DNA from: Bettongia penicillata ogilbyi
Taxonomy: Eukaryota; Chordata; Mammalia; Diprotodontia; Potoroidae
Direction: 5' to 3'
DNA: 64,000 nt
Assembly (NCBI GenBank): GCA_023548195.1
Contig: JAJHZJ010000419.1
Coordinates: 4,046,273 to 4,110,272, forward strand
Shown here piece after piece: positions 54,661 to 64,000 of the stretch; position 1 is the first letter of the stretch; the number at the start of each line of letters is the position of its first letter. The position numbers and the translations under genes were made by a program. The notes beneath the pieces are model-generated. The model searched no databases and was not told where the DNA came from. It was given only the letters and a program-made list of their open reading frames with translations.

Positions 54661-54870
54661 GAAAAGATCAGAGCTGAAAAGAAAATTTGACTTCCAAACA
54701 CAAGAATGAAGAGAACCATGAAAAGGTAAACAGCAAAGAGAAGTCCTAAGGGACTTACTAAAGTTGAAAAGACCAGAGCTGAAAAGAAAATTTGACTTTC
54801 AAACACAGGAATGAAGAGAAGTGTTGAAGGTAAACAGTAAAGAGAAGTCATAAGGGACTTACAAAAGTTG
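54661..54870 (+). repeat. 105-bp tandem duplication in HAL1 3' region
   Basis: GAAAAGATCAGAGCTGAAAA at 54661 and GAAAAGACCAGAGCTGAAAA at 54766 open two similar units. The minus-strand HAL1 has only one. Confidence 0.85.
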
Positions 54871-54955
54871 AACTGTTTACATTCCTACATGGAAAGACAA
54901 TATTTGTAACTCTTGAAACTTTTTTCAGTATCTGGGTAGTTGGTGGGATTACAAA

Positions 54956-54957
54956 CA

Positions 54958-54989
<32 letters not shown>
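54956..54989. repeat. (CA)n microsatellite in HAL1 3' UTR
   Basis: CACACACATACACACACACA. Matches the TG array of the minus-strand copy at 15490. Confidence 0.93.
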
Positions 54990-55814
54990 GAAGACAGGGT
55001 GAATTGAATAGGATGGGATCATATCTTAAAATAATGAAATTAAGCCATGAGAAAAAAATATATTGGGAGGAGAAAAGGAGAAATGAAATGGGGCAAGTCA
55101 TCTCTCATAAAAGAGGCAAGTAAAAGAATGGAGAGAAAAAGGGGGGAGGTGAGAGAAAAAAACATGAAGCTTACTCTCATCATATTTAACTAAAGGAAGG
55201 AATAAAATGCACACTCATTTTGGTATGAAAACCTATCTTATAATATAGGATAGTGGGGGAGAAGGGGATAAGCAGGGTGTGGGGGGAATAATGGAAGGGA
55301 AGGCAGTGGGAGGAGGGAGCAATCTTGGGGAAGGATAGGATCAAAAGAGAGAATAGAAGAAATGGGGGGCAGGATAGGATGGAAGGAAATATAGTTAGTC
55401 TTACACAGCACAACTATTGTGGAAGTCATTTGCAAAACTACACAGATAGGGCCTATATTGAATTGCTTGCCTTCTCAAAGGGAATGGGTGGGGAGGGAGG
55501 GATGAAGAGAAGCTGAAACTCAAAGTTTTAGGAACAACTGTTCAGTATTGTTCTTGATACTAGGAAATAAGAAATACAGGTAATGGGTATAGAAATTTAT
55601 CTTGCCCTTCAGGACAAAAGAGAAGATGGGGATAAGGGAAGGGAGGGATGTTAGAAGGGAGGACAGATTGGTGATAGGGTTAATTAGAATGCTTGGCGTT
55701 TTGTTGTGGGGGGAGGGGAGAAATGGGGAGAAAATTTGGAACCCCAAATTTTGTGGAAATGAATGTTGAAAACAAATAAATTTAAATACAAAAAAAAAAA
55801 ACAAACAAAAAAAT

Positions 55815-55828
55815 AAAGTTGAGCTGTG
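55815..55828. repeat. Target site duplication of the plus-strand HAL1, right copy
   Basis: AAAGTTGAGCTGTG directly after the A-rich tail. Confidence 0.85.
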
Positions 55829-56310
55829 CTCCTGGGGCAAAGTGACCACTATTCCAAATTTTTTGTGCTAGGGTCCAGGGTACTGGTCACTGGCTTTCCA
55901 TGCTGAGGCCTCGGGTGCTTGTGACTTTCCCAGTTTAGTTGCGCCTGTTGTGCTGGAGATCCTGGGCTCACAATTGCCTTCTCTGCATAGTCTGGAGGTC
56001 CAACTGCCCTTCTGCTGAGTCATAACCAGGGGGCATTGGTTGCTGATCTGTACTGTGGCTAAGAGCCTCCCACTGGCTTGCCCAAGCACCATTTTTGCTG
56101 GACTGCATTCCCCCTTTACCCAAATGAGATAGATTTTTCTTGAAGTGCTTCTAAGTTATCTTAAGCTGGAAAACTGTTTCACTCCATCTTTTTGTAGGTT
56201 TTGTTACTCTAGTATCCATTTAGAGGCTTGATTTGACAGTGTTTCTAAGGAAGTGGGAGAGAGCTCAGATAACTTCCTGACTTCTCTCCACCATCTTTAA
56301 AATGTAAACT
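55829..56310 (-). mobile_element. L1-type 5' UTR, minus strand, split by the HAL1
   Basis: GC-richer sequence ending at the right with the reverse complement of GATGGTGGAGAGAAGTCAGG near 56295. Resumes at 52813 on the other side of the HAL1, where ORF1 begins. Confidence 0.65.
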
Positions 56311-56399
56311 CTTTGTGATTATGATCACTGTACCTGTGTCCCCAGTCCTTAACAGAGTACATGCACACATTTACCTGGTGACTAATTGATGGAGGCAGT

Positions 56400-56520
56400 A
56401 TTCACAGAGAGCATATGTGTGTATATTATGTATATGGTTACTAACAATGCATACTTTATATACATATATATGTATACACACACATATACACACACACGCA
56501 CACATATTTGCTGGTGTGAC
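56400..56520. repeat. TA/CA microsatellite cluster
   Basis: TATATACATATATATGTATA followed by CACACACATATACACACACA. Confidence 0.9.
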
Positions 56521-56874
56521 TACTCTTTAATACCAAGAGACACAGAAAATATTACAATGTACTTATTTCAAGTACTAGAAATAGGCAGAAACCAGTAGGT
56601 AAAAAATGTCTTTCAAAACTTGAAAGTAAGAATGAAAAAACTCCTTTCCAATGTTGATTTGACAATTTCTTGCTTCACAAATGAGCACAGACAGGACTTG
56701 GGAAAACGGGAAGTCAAATGTGGAGCACAGGGGTGGGCCAACCAGGAAAGACTCCTTGTACTTTCATTGTTTGTCTCTATTTCAGGTTCCTCCTCCTTCC
56801 CTGTTCCACTCACCTCCACACAAAGGTATTCAAAATAGATTCTGGTTACCTTTTTTTGAAAATATATTTAATAT

Positions 56875-56892
56875 TATATATATATATATATC
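56875..56892. repeat. Short (TA)n tract
   Basis: TATATATATATATATC. The neighbouring short frames at 56620-56938 overlap each other in different phases and show no domain. Confidence 0.85.
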
Positions 56893-57259
56893 ATATATAA
56901 GATCTCTTTTATTTATCACTCTAAGAAAACAGTTGTGATTTAAGAATTTACATCCACAATTTCACATTTTTGAGAAAGAGCAGAAATGTCATATGTAATG
57001 TTTGGCCTTCTTTATATGCAGAAGTAGACGCTGTTATCTCACTGGTGAGAGACTATTTTTGAGAGATTCATTTTGTTAGAGATTATTCTTCATTTCAATC
57101 CAGCTGAATTTTATTATATTATTAGTTGTAAGGTGATGACGACAAATATGCAAACAAATGAGAATCCATGCCTTTAGGGGTTTACATTCTACTGGCAGAA
57201 AATTACAGTATGGATACCTATATGTACAGTATAAGAAGACGTATGTGTATTCATTCTTC

Positions 57260-57560
57260 ATTGCCCAAGAAGACGATGTCATCAGAGAAATGATGAAATG
57301 ACTTGCGTTTGAGTTTGTTTTCAGTGAGGGAGGGCTGTGCAGTTCACCAGCCTCACTTCTCCAGAGTCATCTGAATCCAGTGACCAGATATTCATCAGGA
57401 TAACTGGAGATGACCCAGGATGAGGCAATTGGTGTTAAGTGACTTGCTCAAGGTCACACAGCTAGTGAGCGTCAAGTGTCTGCGATGGGATTTGAACTCA
57501 GGTCCTCCTGACTCCTGCACTGGTGCTCTACCCACTGCACCAGCTAGCTGCCCCACAAGA
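57260..57560 (-). repeat. Marsupial tRNA-derived SINE, nearly full length
   Basis: Minus-strand head GGGGCAGCTAGCTGGTGCAG at 57556, then AGGAGGACCTGAGTTCAAAT with A and B box-like spacing, CACTTAACACCAATTGCCTC, and a long tail with GAGGCTGGTGAACTGCACAG. The best-preserved SINE of the window and the main basis for the marsupial call. Confidence 0.85.
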
Positions 57561-59264
57561 TGACTTATAGAGGAAGAGAATACTAACAATTAAGGGCTAG
57601 GGACAGGGAGCAAGTTTTTAATGGAAGAGCCTTAAAAATCTATAGAATTGAAACTCTTAGTGGGTTGACTCCTTAGAGAGTTCAGCCTGTATCTCTCTGA
57701 TTTTATAACAAATAACCAGTTGAAAAGTAAAAATAAATAAATAAATGAATTGAGCAGTCATTTTTATCCGCATGCTGACAAATAATCATATTTTTGTGGA
57801 TTGAGAAAAAAAAACAACCCTGGAACTGACTGGTTGTTTTGACATAATCTAGACAGCCTGAGGATAAAACATTGTTGCCATAAAGGAAAATGTCCTCTCT
57901 TGAATATTTGAAATGATTGACCTTATCTCAGGCTCATAACTAATTCCGTGAGAATAGAAGCAGGTGTTTATCTGGAAAGATACTGATTTTCTCTGTGGTT
58001 ATTACTTTTCAGCTGCAAAATATAGTGCAGAAAGGATTGTTTTTTTCCATAACCATTTATTTCCTTCAGGGTAAGCAGTTTCTTGTGTCAGCTCAAAAAA
58101 ACTGATAGCTTTTTTCATGATGATATTCAGTATGCCAGAGCAGGGGTGACATGCAAATGCAAACACGATCAAAGTAATCGTTTTGAGGGTCCATATTTTG
58201 TAGCTTGTTCCTTCAGTATATATCATGGTTTCAGACAGTTACATTGTCAGCCCATATGAATTTCTTTCAATTGTGAGTCCATTTACGTGACTAATTTCCA
58301 TTTGATATTGAGAGGATAATAATATGAAAATAAGAAAAAAATTAAATACTGTGCCTCATACTATAAGAAAATTAGCCACAAGTTATCAGTAGAAGTTGTT
58401 TAGAGAGAAACAAAACCAACTTCTAATATTTTGGAAAGGTAGAGCTCAATTTATTTTCTGTCTTCTCACGTCTTTGTCTTTTGATGTCTTATATAACCTG
58501 TTTTATTTTACAAGTAAGGTATGTAGACTGTATGTAAGAGTGGGATTTTGTTTCAAATGACCAATATATGTAATTGTGGGCAGATATTTCAATACCCAGA
58601 CCAATTTTACCACAACAAAGTATGTCATTAAAGTTTCATAGGAAATTTAATGCATTATTAAATTGCAAACTTATTAGAGCAAAGATCAAGATTAACAGAA
58701 AATTAGAAGTATCAAGATGAGTAAAAGATATGGAATACAATAAAAGAGCTCTAAACTAGCTTATTAAAATAGACCATTGCCACCAAAAATGAGAAATAGA
58801 TAAAGGAATGGACATGAGCATATATTATCACCATTCCTTCTAAAATTTAATGTATAATGCAATTGCCAAAACAATGAAACTAAAAAATCTAACCAGAACC
58901 ACTCTAAGTGGAGGAACATAGCAGCCAAAGACAACACAAACTTAGGATATGGAACCATTTGCAAAGCATTATGGAGGAGGAAGGTGAATGATTATGAGTA
59001 ATGTAATTATCTCCTCATAAAATAGCAAAAAAAAAAAAAAGTAGTGTAGATGGAAAAAAATTCTTCCCTGAAAGCTTGACTCAAGACCAAATAAAGGAAT
59101 GTATGTCAGAATTTCTATCATGTCAAAGGGTGATATTTCCTTCTCCTACCCTGTGAATGATGGAAGTCTTTTGATCTATTCTTCAAGGCTTCATGTTTAA
59201 TTAAAATCATATCATATTTCTATATTCCTTTAAATTTCACTAGCATATTTCTGTCACAACAGAT
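57561..59264. other. Unassigned AT-rich stretch
   Basis: No gene. 58600-59050 is A-rich on the plus strand and may be decayed LINE sequence, but I cannot assign it. Confidence 0.35.
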
Positions 59265-59400
59265 GTCTGGGACAAGTAGTGCAAGTGTTATTATTTCAAT
59301 TTTATGAATAAGGAAATTAAAGTTCAAGGAAATTGCCATTGTGTTGGGTCACAGAACTAGTAAATGTCTGACCTGGGTCTTGGCAATTATTTTCTGGGAC
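59265..59400 (-). repeat. MIR-like fragment
   Basis: TTTCAATTTTATGAATAAGG and GGTCACAGAACTAGTAAATG. Confidence 0.6.
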
Positions 59401-59429
59401 CCTTTCAGGAGGCCTATAAAGTTAGAACT

Positions 59430-59660
59430 ATTCAAAATAATACAATGAAAAGAGCTCTAAAGTCAGGAAGACAAGTTCAAATCCAGCCTTAGACATTTAT
59501 TAGCTGTGTGATCCTGGGTAAGTAACATAAAAGGCCTGCCTCAGTTTCCTCAATTGTACAATGGAAATAGTCATTACCTCCAAAGTTTGCTGTGAGGATC
59601 AAATGAGATATTTCTAATGTGCATGACATAGTAGGTGCTTAATAAATGCTTCTTCCCTTC
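59430..59660 (+). repeat. Marsupial tRNA-derived SINE
   Basis: AAGTCAGGAAGACAAGTTCA, AATCCAGCCTTAGACATTTA, GCCTCAGTTTCCTCAATTGT and a LINE-derived end with GTAGGTGCTTAATAAATGCT. Confidence 0.8.
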
Positions 59661-60209
59661 TATCCTCTAAGGCATCTCAATTTTTAATATAGTAAATAAG
59701 GAATAGATGTAACCCACATAAAGCAAAACTCTTTTGGGGAATACTCAATTATTTTTAAGAAAGCAAAAGGGTAATGAGACCAAAAAATTTGAGAACCACT
59801 ATCTAGATGATCTTTGAGGTCTCATCTAGTTCTCAATCTATCATTAATTTTATGAACAATTTGAATCTGTGTCTCACATATGTACATTCTTCTGCCCAAC
59901 TAATACCCTCTAATCCCACTGCTTACTCACCTCCAGTGTCTATGGGATAAAGACATATTTGAGAGGGGCTGTCAAAATCTTAATTTGAGGAAGAGGGACT
60001 GAATTCTGATGGCTAAGGCAGCAATGGAAGTCGATATAACCCTTCTAAGAATGTTTTTAAGTTATTGAAGGATATGCTCAAATTCAGCTAGAAATTAGTG
60101 AAAATAAATATGTAATTTTCCTCATCGAAGTTTATAGACTTTAAAATTTATTTGTAGACTTTTTGTGGAAGAGAGGAATCTGTGGGCCCCAGGTTAAAAT
60201 CTCTTAACT

Positions 60210-60390
60210 AAAGGTATAATTGCATCATAGATTTAGAGCTGGGAAAGACCTTAGAAATAATCAAGTTTAGCCTCTTCACTTTACAGATGAACACAAGGCT
60301 CAGGGAGGTTGTCAGCTGGTAAGAATCTGAAGTGGAATTCATAACTAGAACTTCCTTACTTGAAGTCTAGAACACTATACCACACATTTT
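60210..60390 (+). repeat. MIR/THER-like SINE
   Basis: TAGATTTAGAGCTGGGAAAG, ACCTTAGAAATAATCAAG and CTTCACTTTACAGATGAACA. Confidence 0.65.
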
Positions 60391-60399
60391 CCAGAAAGG

Positions 60400-61390
60400 T
60401 TTTCTCTTTATAAGAGATGATCCAAGAACTGAACTTTGAAGAAAGTGAGTCATTTTGAGAGGCAGAAGGTTGCCTTCTAGGAATAGGGAATAATAGCCTG
60501 TGGAAAAGGCATCATAGTGGAAAATATAGATAGAGGGATATCAAGTAGGCCAGTTTTTTTAGAGTACAGTTTCTAAAATGTGTGAATGTGCAATAAACCT
60601 GGAAAAGGTAAATTGGAATCAATTTGTGAAATGTTTTAAATACCATGCTGAGAAGGAATTTTTTCCCTCAATATTCTAGAGGCAATCAGGAATCCTTAAA
60701 AGTTCTTTAGTAATGTGGCCACATGGTAAGCTTTGTGCTTTAAAAATATTATTTCGGCAGTTGTATGGAAACATAGAGAATGGTAACCAGGAGTATAATT
60801 ATTGGGTTGTTTAAATATTATAGGCTGAGCTGATGAGTTCCTGAACTAGGGAGGATAGCTATATGTGTGTGGATAGAATATGAAGTACATGAGTGATATT
60901 GTGGAAACAGAATCGACAAGAATCAGCAAATGAAAGGACATGGGGGATTGCCTTAAGTTGACATAGTAGGAATTTTGTATGATTCTGAGGTTGTGAACCC
61001 AAGTGACTGAAAGAATTGTAGTATCCCCAACAGAAACAAGAATATTAAGAGGGATGGCAGATTCAGAATAGAAGAATAATATCATTTCTGACATGTTGAG
61101 CTTTTTTGTTTATGGGACATGCTGCTGGAGATATCCAATCAGTAATTCATGATGAAGGGCTGGAGCTGGATGGATCTAGGAGTCATCTGCATAGAAATGG
61201 TTAGTGGACACATGGAACGTGGTAAGATCTCTAAGAAGGAGGTTGTAAGGAGAGAAAAGAAGTCTTGGTAGCCACCCAAATTTAGGGAATCAATGATTAT
61301 CTAACAAAAAAACTAAGGAGGGGTTAGAGGTAGAAGGAGAATCAAGAATGAGCAATGTTATGAAAATTCAGAGATGAAAGATGCAGGAGT
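60400..61390 (+). repeat. Ancient unnamed interspersed repeat, copy 3
   Basis: Contains AGTAATGTGGCCACATGGTA, GGGACATGCTGCTGGAGATA and AGGAGTCATCTGCATAGAAA, in the same order as 5190-6500. Confidence 0.55.
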
Positions 61391-61394
61391 AGAT

Positions 61395-61600
61395 GATGTG
61401 TCATAAAAAAAAAAGCACTTGATCTGAAGTTAAAGGACATAGGTTGAAATCTTGCTTTTGATGCTGTCTACTTGTGTAACCTTGGGCAAATTATTTAACT
61501 TCCTTGGACCTCCGTTTCCTCATCTGAAAAATCAGGACATTAGGCTAGAAGACATCTCATGTCACTTCCAGACCTAGTTTTAAGATCCTCAAATCCCAAG
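61395..61600 (+). repeat. Marsupial tRNA-derived SINE
   Basis: CACTTGATCTGAAGTTAAAG, TAACCTTGGGCAAATTATTT, CCTCCGTTTCCTCATCTGAA and CTTCCAGACCTAGTTTTAAG. Confidence 0.7.
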
Positions 61601-61889
61601 AATACCATTATATAATGCAGAAAAGTCAGAAAAGATGAACACTGAAGAGCTATGCCCAAAAAGTTATTAAACTTTATAACATTTTGATGCCTTTTGAAGC
61701 TAGATAATTTATTCACAATAATGGAAATAGTAAATCTAATGTGCTGTTTGATTTTTTAATGCACAAGGAGCATGAAAATGCAGCTAGAATAGACACACTG
61801 TCATTTTCAGAGAAGAATCCTAAATTAAATTCTACATGATGACTGAGTAGGCTAATTGAACCATTTCTTTAAATATTAACTTTACATAC

Positions 61890-62330
61890 AGTCCTAAAGT
61901 AGAGAAATTTCTCCCAGAATTGTATATCCTTTCACCCAGCAAAATTACTACTTGGTCTATTTCTGAAGATAATTAGGGAAAAGGAAAAGAACCTTTATGT
62001 TCTAGAATGTTTATAGCCTTGTGGTGGAAGACTATTGTGCTCTAAATATGATGAACTCAATGATTTTAGGAAAAAATAGAATAAATAAATGAAATAATAA
62101 ATAAAATACCAAAAAATGACAAAAACATGCAAAGACTTGTGTGAAGTAAAGAAAAGCAAATTGGCAGAACCAAGAGAATATCGTATATAGTAACACTAAT
62201 ATTGTTTTAAAAACAGCTTTGAGCAAATAAGTTATTTTGATCATTATAAATATCCAAATTAACTATAAAGGACATTCAAAGAATGACACTATCTGCATCT
62301 AGAGAAATAACTGATAAATAGAAGTTTGTA
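61890..62330 (+). mobile_element. L1 3'-end fragment, diverged
   Basis: ATTTCTCCCAGAATTGTATA, CAGCAAAATTACTACTTGGT and GCAAATTGGCAGAACCAAGA resemble the sense L1 3' region seen at 40600-40990, in poor condition. Confidence 0.45.
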
Positions 62331-62339
62331 TAGAATAAC

Positions 62340-62400
62340 TATATATACATACATATATATATGTGTGTGTATGCATACACACACATACATACTTAGATAC
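62340..62400. repeat. TA/TG/CA microsatellite
   Basis: TATATATATGTGTGTGTATG then CATACACACACATACATACT. Confidence 0.9.
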
Positions 62401-62527
62401 TTATTTATGTCTAATGGTAGCCATCAATAGGGTGGGAGTGGAAGGAGAGAAGATAAAAAGAAATTTACATGATTATTTGTTTTGTGTTTGAAAGTAACAG
62501 CAAGTTATACATAATAGATTTAGAGTT

Positions 62528-62577
<50 letters not shown>

Positions 62578-62640
62578 ATCTATCTATCTATGTATCTATC
62601 TAATCTTATCTATGTAACTATCTTATCTATCTATAGATGT
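62528..62640. repeat. (ATCT)n tetranucleotide array
   Basis: At least twelve consecutive CTAT/ATCT units, then degenerate units to about 62640. Likely length-polymorphic. Confidence 0.96.
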
Positions 62641-63029
62641 GTGGAGATATATCCACATCTACATAAAAAGACAGGCTAGACAAGGGAATTCCTAATTTTT
62701 TTATTTTTTAACTACAAATACTTTTGGATGTCTGCTCAAGTCTCTTGGACTCCTCAAAATAATGTTTTAGTGTATAAAACTAAACATGTGGGGTTAAATA
62801 GAAATCCAATTATCAAAAATAAGTTTACATGCCTCAAGTTAAGAACTCCTGGCATAGACCATTAGATTAAAACTAACTGTCTACATGGACAGTTCAATTC
62901 ATCAGTTCAATCTATGCATTATTTGACTTGAAAAGCCCATTTTCCCCCAAGAAGATACCTCTTTCCCTTAACTATTACCGTTAATAATGTGGAGTATAGC
63001 CTTAAGGAGTACCTATTTCTCTATGCTTC

Positions 63030-63330
63030 TGTAACACTTACATTCAATATTTAGTAACTGTAAATTCCATGAGGGCTGGGACAGTGTCTTATTTAAACTA
63101 TGTTGCCTAATACATTGCTTTGCAAAGAACAAGCACTTACTAGTTTTTGGTGAACTGCAATGAATGTCACCTAATTTGGCATTAAATATATCCTGTTTCA
63201 TATTCACTATTTTCTGCTCTGCTCCTGTCTTGTCAAATAGACCCTAACCTTCTTGTGATCAAGAACCAGATTTAATTCACCTGTACTCATTTTTCTGCAG
63301 ACACACAACAAATGTTTATTGAATTGATGA
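63030..63330 (+). repeat. Two L2/CR1-type 3' ends
   Basis: TAAATTCCATGAGGGCTGGG then ACAGTGTCTTATTT, and AACAAATGTTTATTGAATTG further on. Both are the familiar 3' end of this LINE group. Confidence 0.55.
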
Positions 63331-64000
63331 GCTGACTTGAACTATGTTAATTCACTTGATGTATTCTATAAATATTAATCATAGAGAACCGACCAGATGT
63401 GCAGGCTCACCCAGTGACCAACATTACCACTTCTCCTGGTGGAAAGGGGAAAAACAAAGTAATAATAAGTGCTCCATGATGTGTCAGCACAGACTCTATG
63501 CAACATTATGAAAATCAAATATTGACTATGTTATTAGAAGAAATACTCTTAGGAAAGGGGTATTATCAAAACCTTAATTACCAGGTTACTTAGAAATCTC
63601 CAGAATGGTTCAGAGACAGATTATGAAATCAACCAACCCATTTGCATTCCAGAAACAGTCCTCAGGATTTGAAATAAGAGAGACAATTTTAAAAATCAAT
63701 AATATTTTTTCTTTGAGTATAGTCTAGATTAATGTTGTAGTCTTGAGTTTCCTCAGAGATAAATGGCAGAATAAGTTGAAATTGATGATTTCACTACTAC
63801 AATGATAAAGACATTGACAGGCAACATGACCTTAAGAAGAGAAGAAATGGAAATCAAAACAGTATTATTTTCTACAGAAGGAAAAAAGAATATATCCAAT
63901 CTGGATATTTGAAGATATTTTTTAAAAAATGTCTGATACTCCTCCAAGCTCTCATTGTTGCTATTCATACTAATCAAATGTCCACTTAAAAAAAAGAAGA
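63331..64000. other. Unassigned AT-rich end of window
   Basis: No gene or repeat recognised. The 74-residue minus frame at 63753-63977 has no domain. Confidence 0.4.

Larger units (their letters stand above)
52830..55814 (+). mobile_element. Full-length HAL1-type (half-L1) retroposon
   Basis: 2,985 bp on the plus strand: start near 52830 with GGACGGAGCCAAGATGGTGG, a GC-rich 5' UTR to about 53600, ORF1 (53611-54638, broken), a 3' UTR with a 105-bp tandem duplication and a CA array, and an A-rich tail at 55790-55814. No ORF2. Same architecture as 14625-17540. Inserted into a minus-strand L1-type element. Confidence 0.87.

Noticed and set aside
62528..62640. Regularly spaced repeats suggestive of a CRISPR array
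   Set aside because: It is a plain ATCT tetranucleotide array without unique spacers, in a vertebrate-type genome.

Overview
The window looks like non-coding nuclear DNA of a marsupial. It is AT-rich, has no convincing host exon, and is packed with interspersed repeats. The marsupial call rests on three things: tRNA-derived SINEs of the marsupial type (for example 57260-57560, 41255-41490, 59430-59660), ORF1-only half-L1 (HAL1-type) elements, and a BovB/RTE-type LINE, alongside MIR, L2/CR1 and L1 fragments. I cannot name the species. Repeat family names are recognised by eye, not by a database search.

The main feature is a complete and apparently very young betaretrovirus-like (class II) endogenous provirus at 22098-29822, + strand. 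It has two 377-bp LTRs that I read as identical base for base, and a perfect 6-bp target duplication (ACCTTC). The primer binding site matches tRNA-Lys1,2 at 17 of 18 positions, and a polypurine tract precedes the 3' LTR. gag, pro and pol are open and lie in successive -1 frames. Each junction carries an in-phase slippery heptamer followed by a strong potential stem: GGGAAAC at 24223 and TTTAAAT at 24960. env has a signal peptide, a glycosylated SU, a furin site and a TM region, but the frame breaks near 28890-28917, so the membrane-anchored half of TM lies in another frame. That is the only coding lesion I found. Gag would assemble particles, Pro would process them, Pol would copy and integrate the genome, and Env would have supplied entry. 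As written, only a truncated Env without an anchor is encoded. The provirus is GC- and CpG-richer than its surroundings and sits inside an older CR1-like repeat (21770-22091 and 29829-30110).

Layout, left side. 1011-5080 holds a decayed RTE/BovB-like LINE interrupted by an old LTR element (2693-5043). 5190-9600 holds an unnamed ancient repeat, a CR1/L2-like reverse transcriptase fragment, a marsupial SINE and a pair of 135-bp inverted repeats. 11041-12060 is the 5' part of a HAL1/L1 element on the minus strand, and 14625-17540 is a full-length minus-strand HAL1 with target duplications. 17900-19110 holds L1 and CR1-like fragments.

Layout, right side. 30110-50000 is a mosaic of SINE, MIR, L2, L1 and microsatellite sequence. 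50230-56310 is a nest in which a full-length plus-strand HAL1 (52830-55814) has inserted into minus-strand L1-type sequence. 56400-64000 again holds SINEs, MIR, L1 ends and microsatellites, including a long ATCT array at 62528. No tRNA, rRNA, CRISPR or functional host gene was seen.
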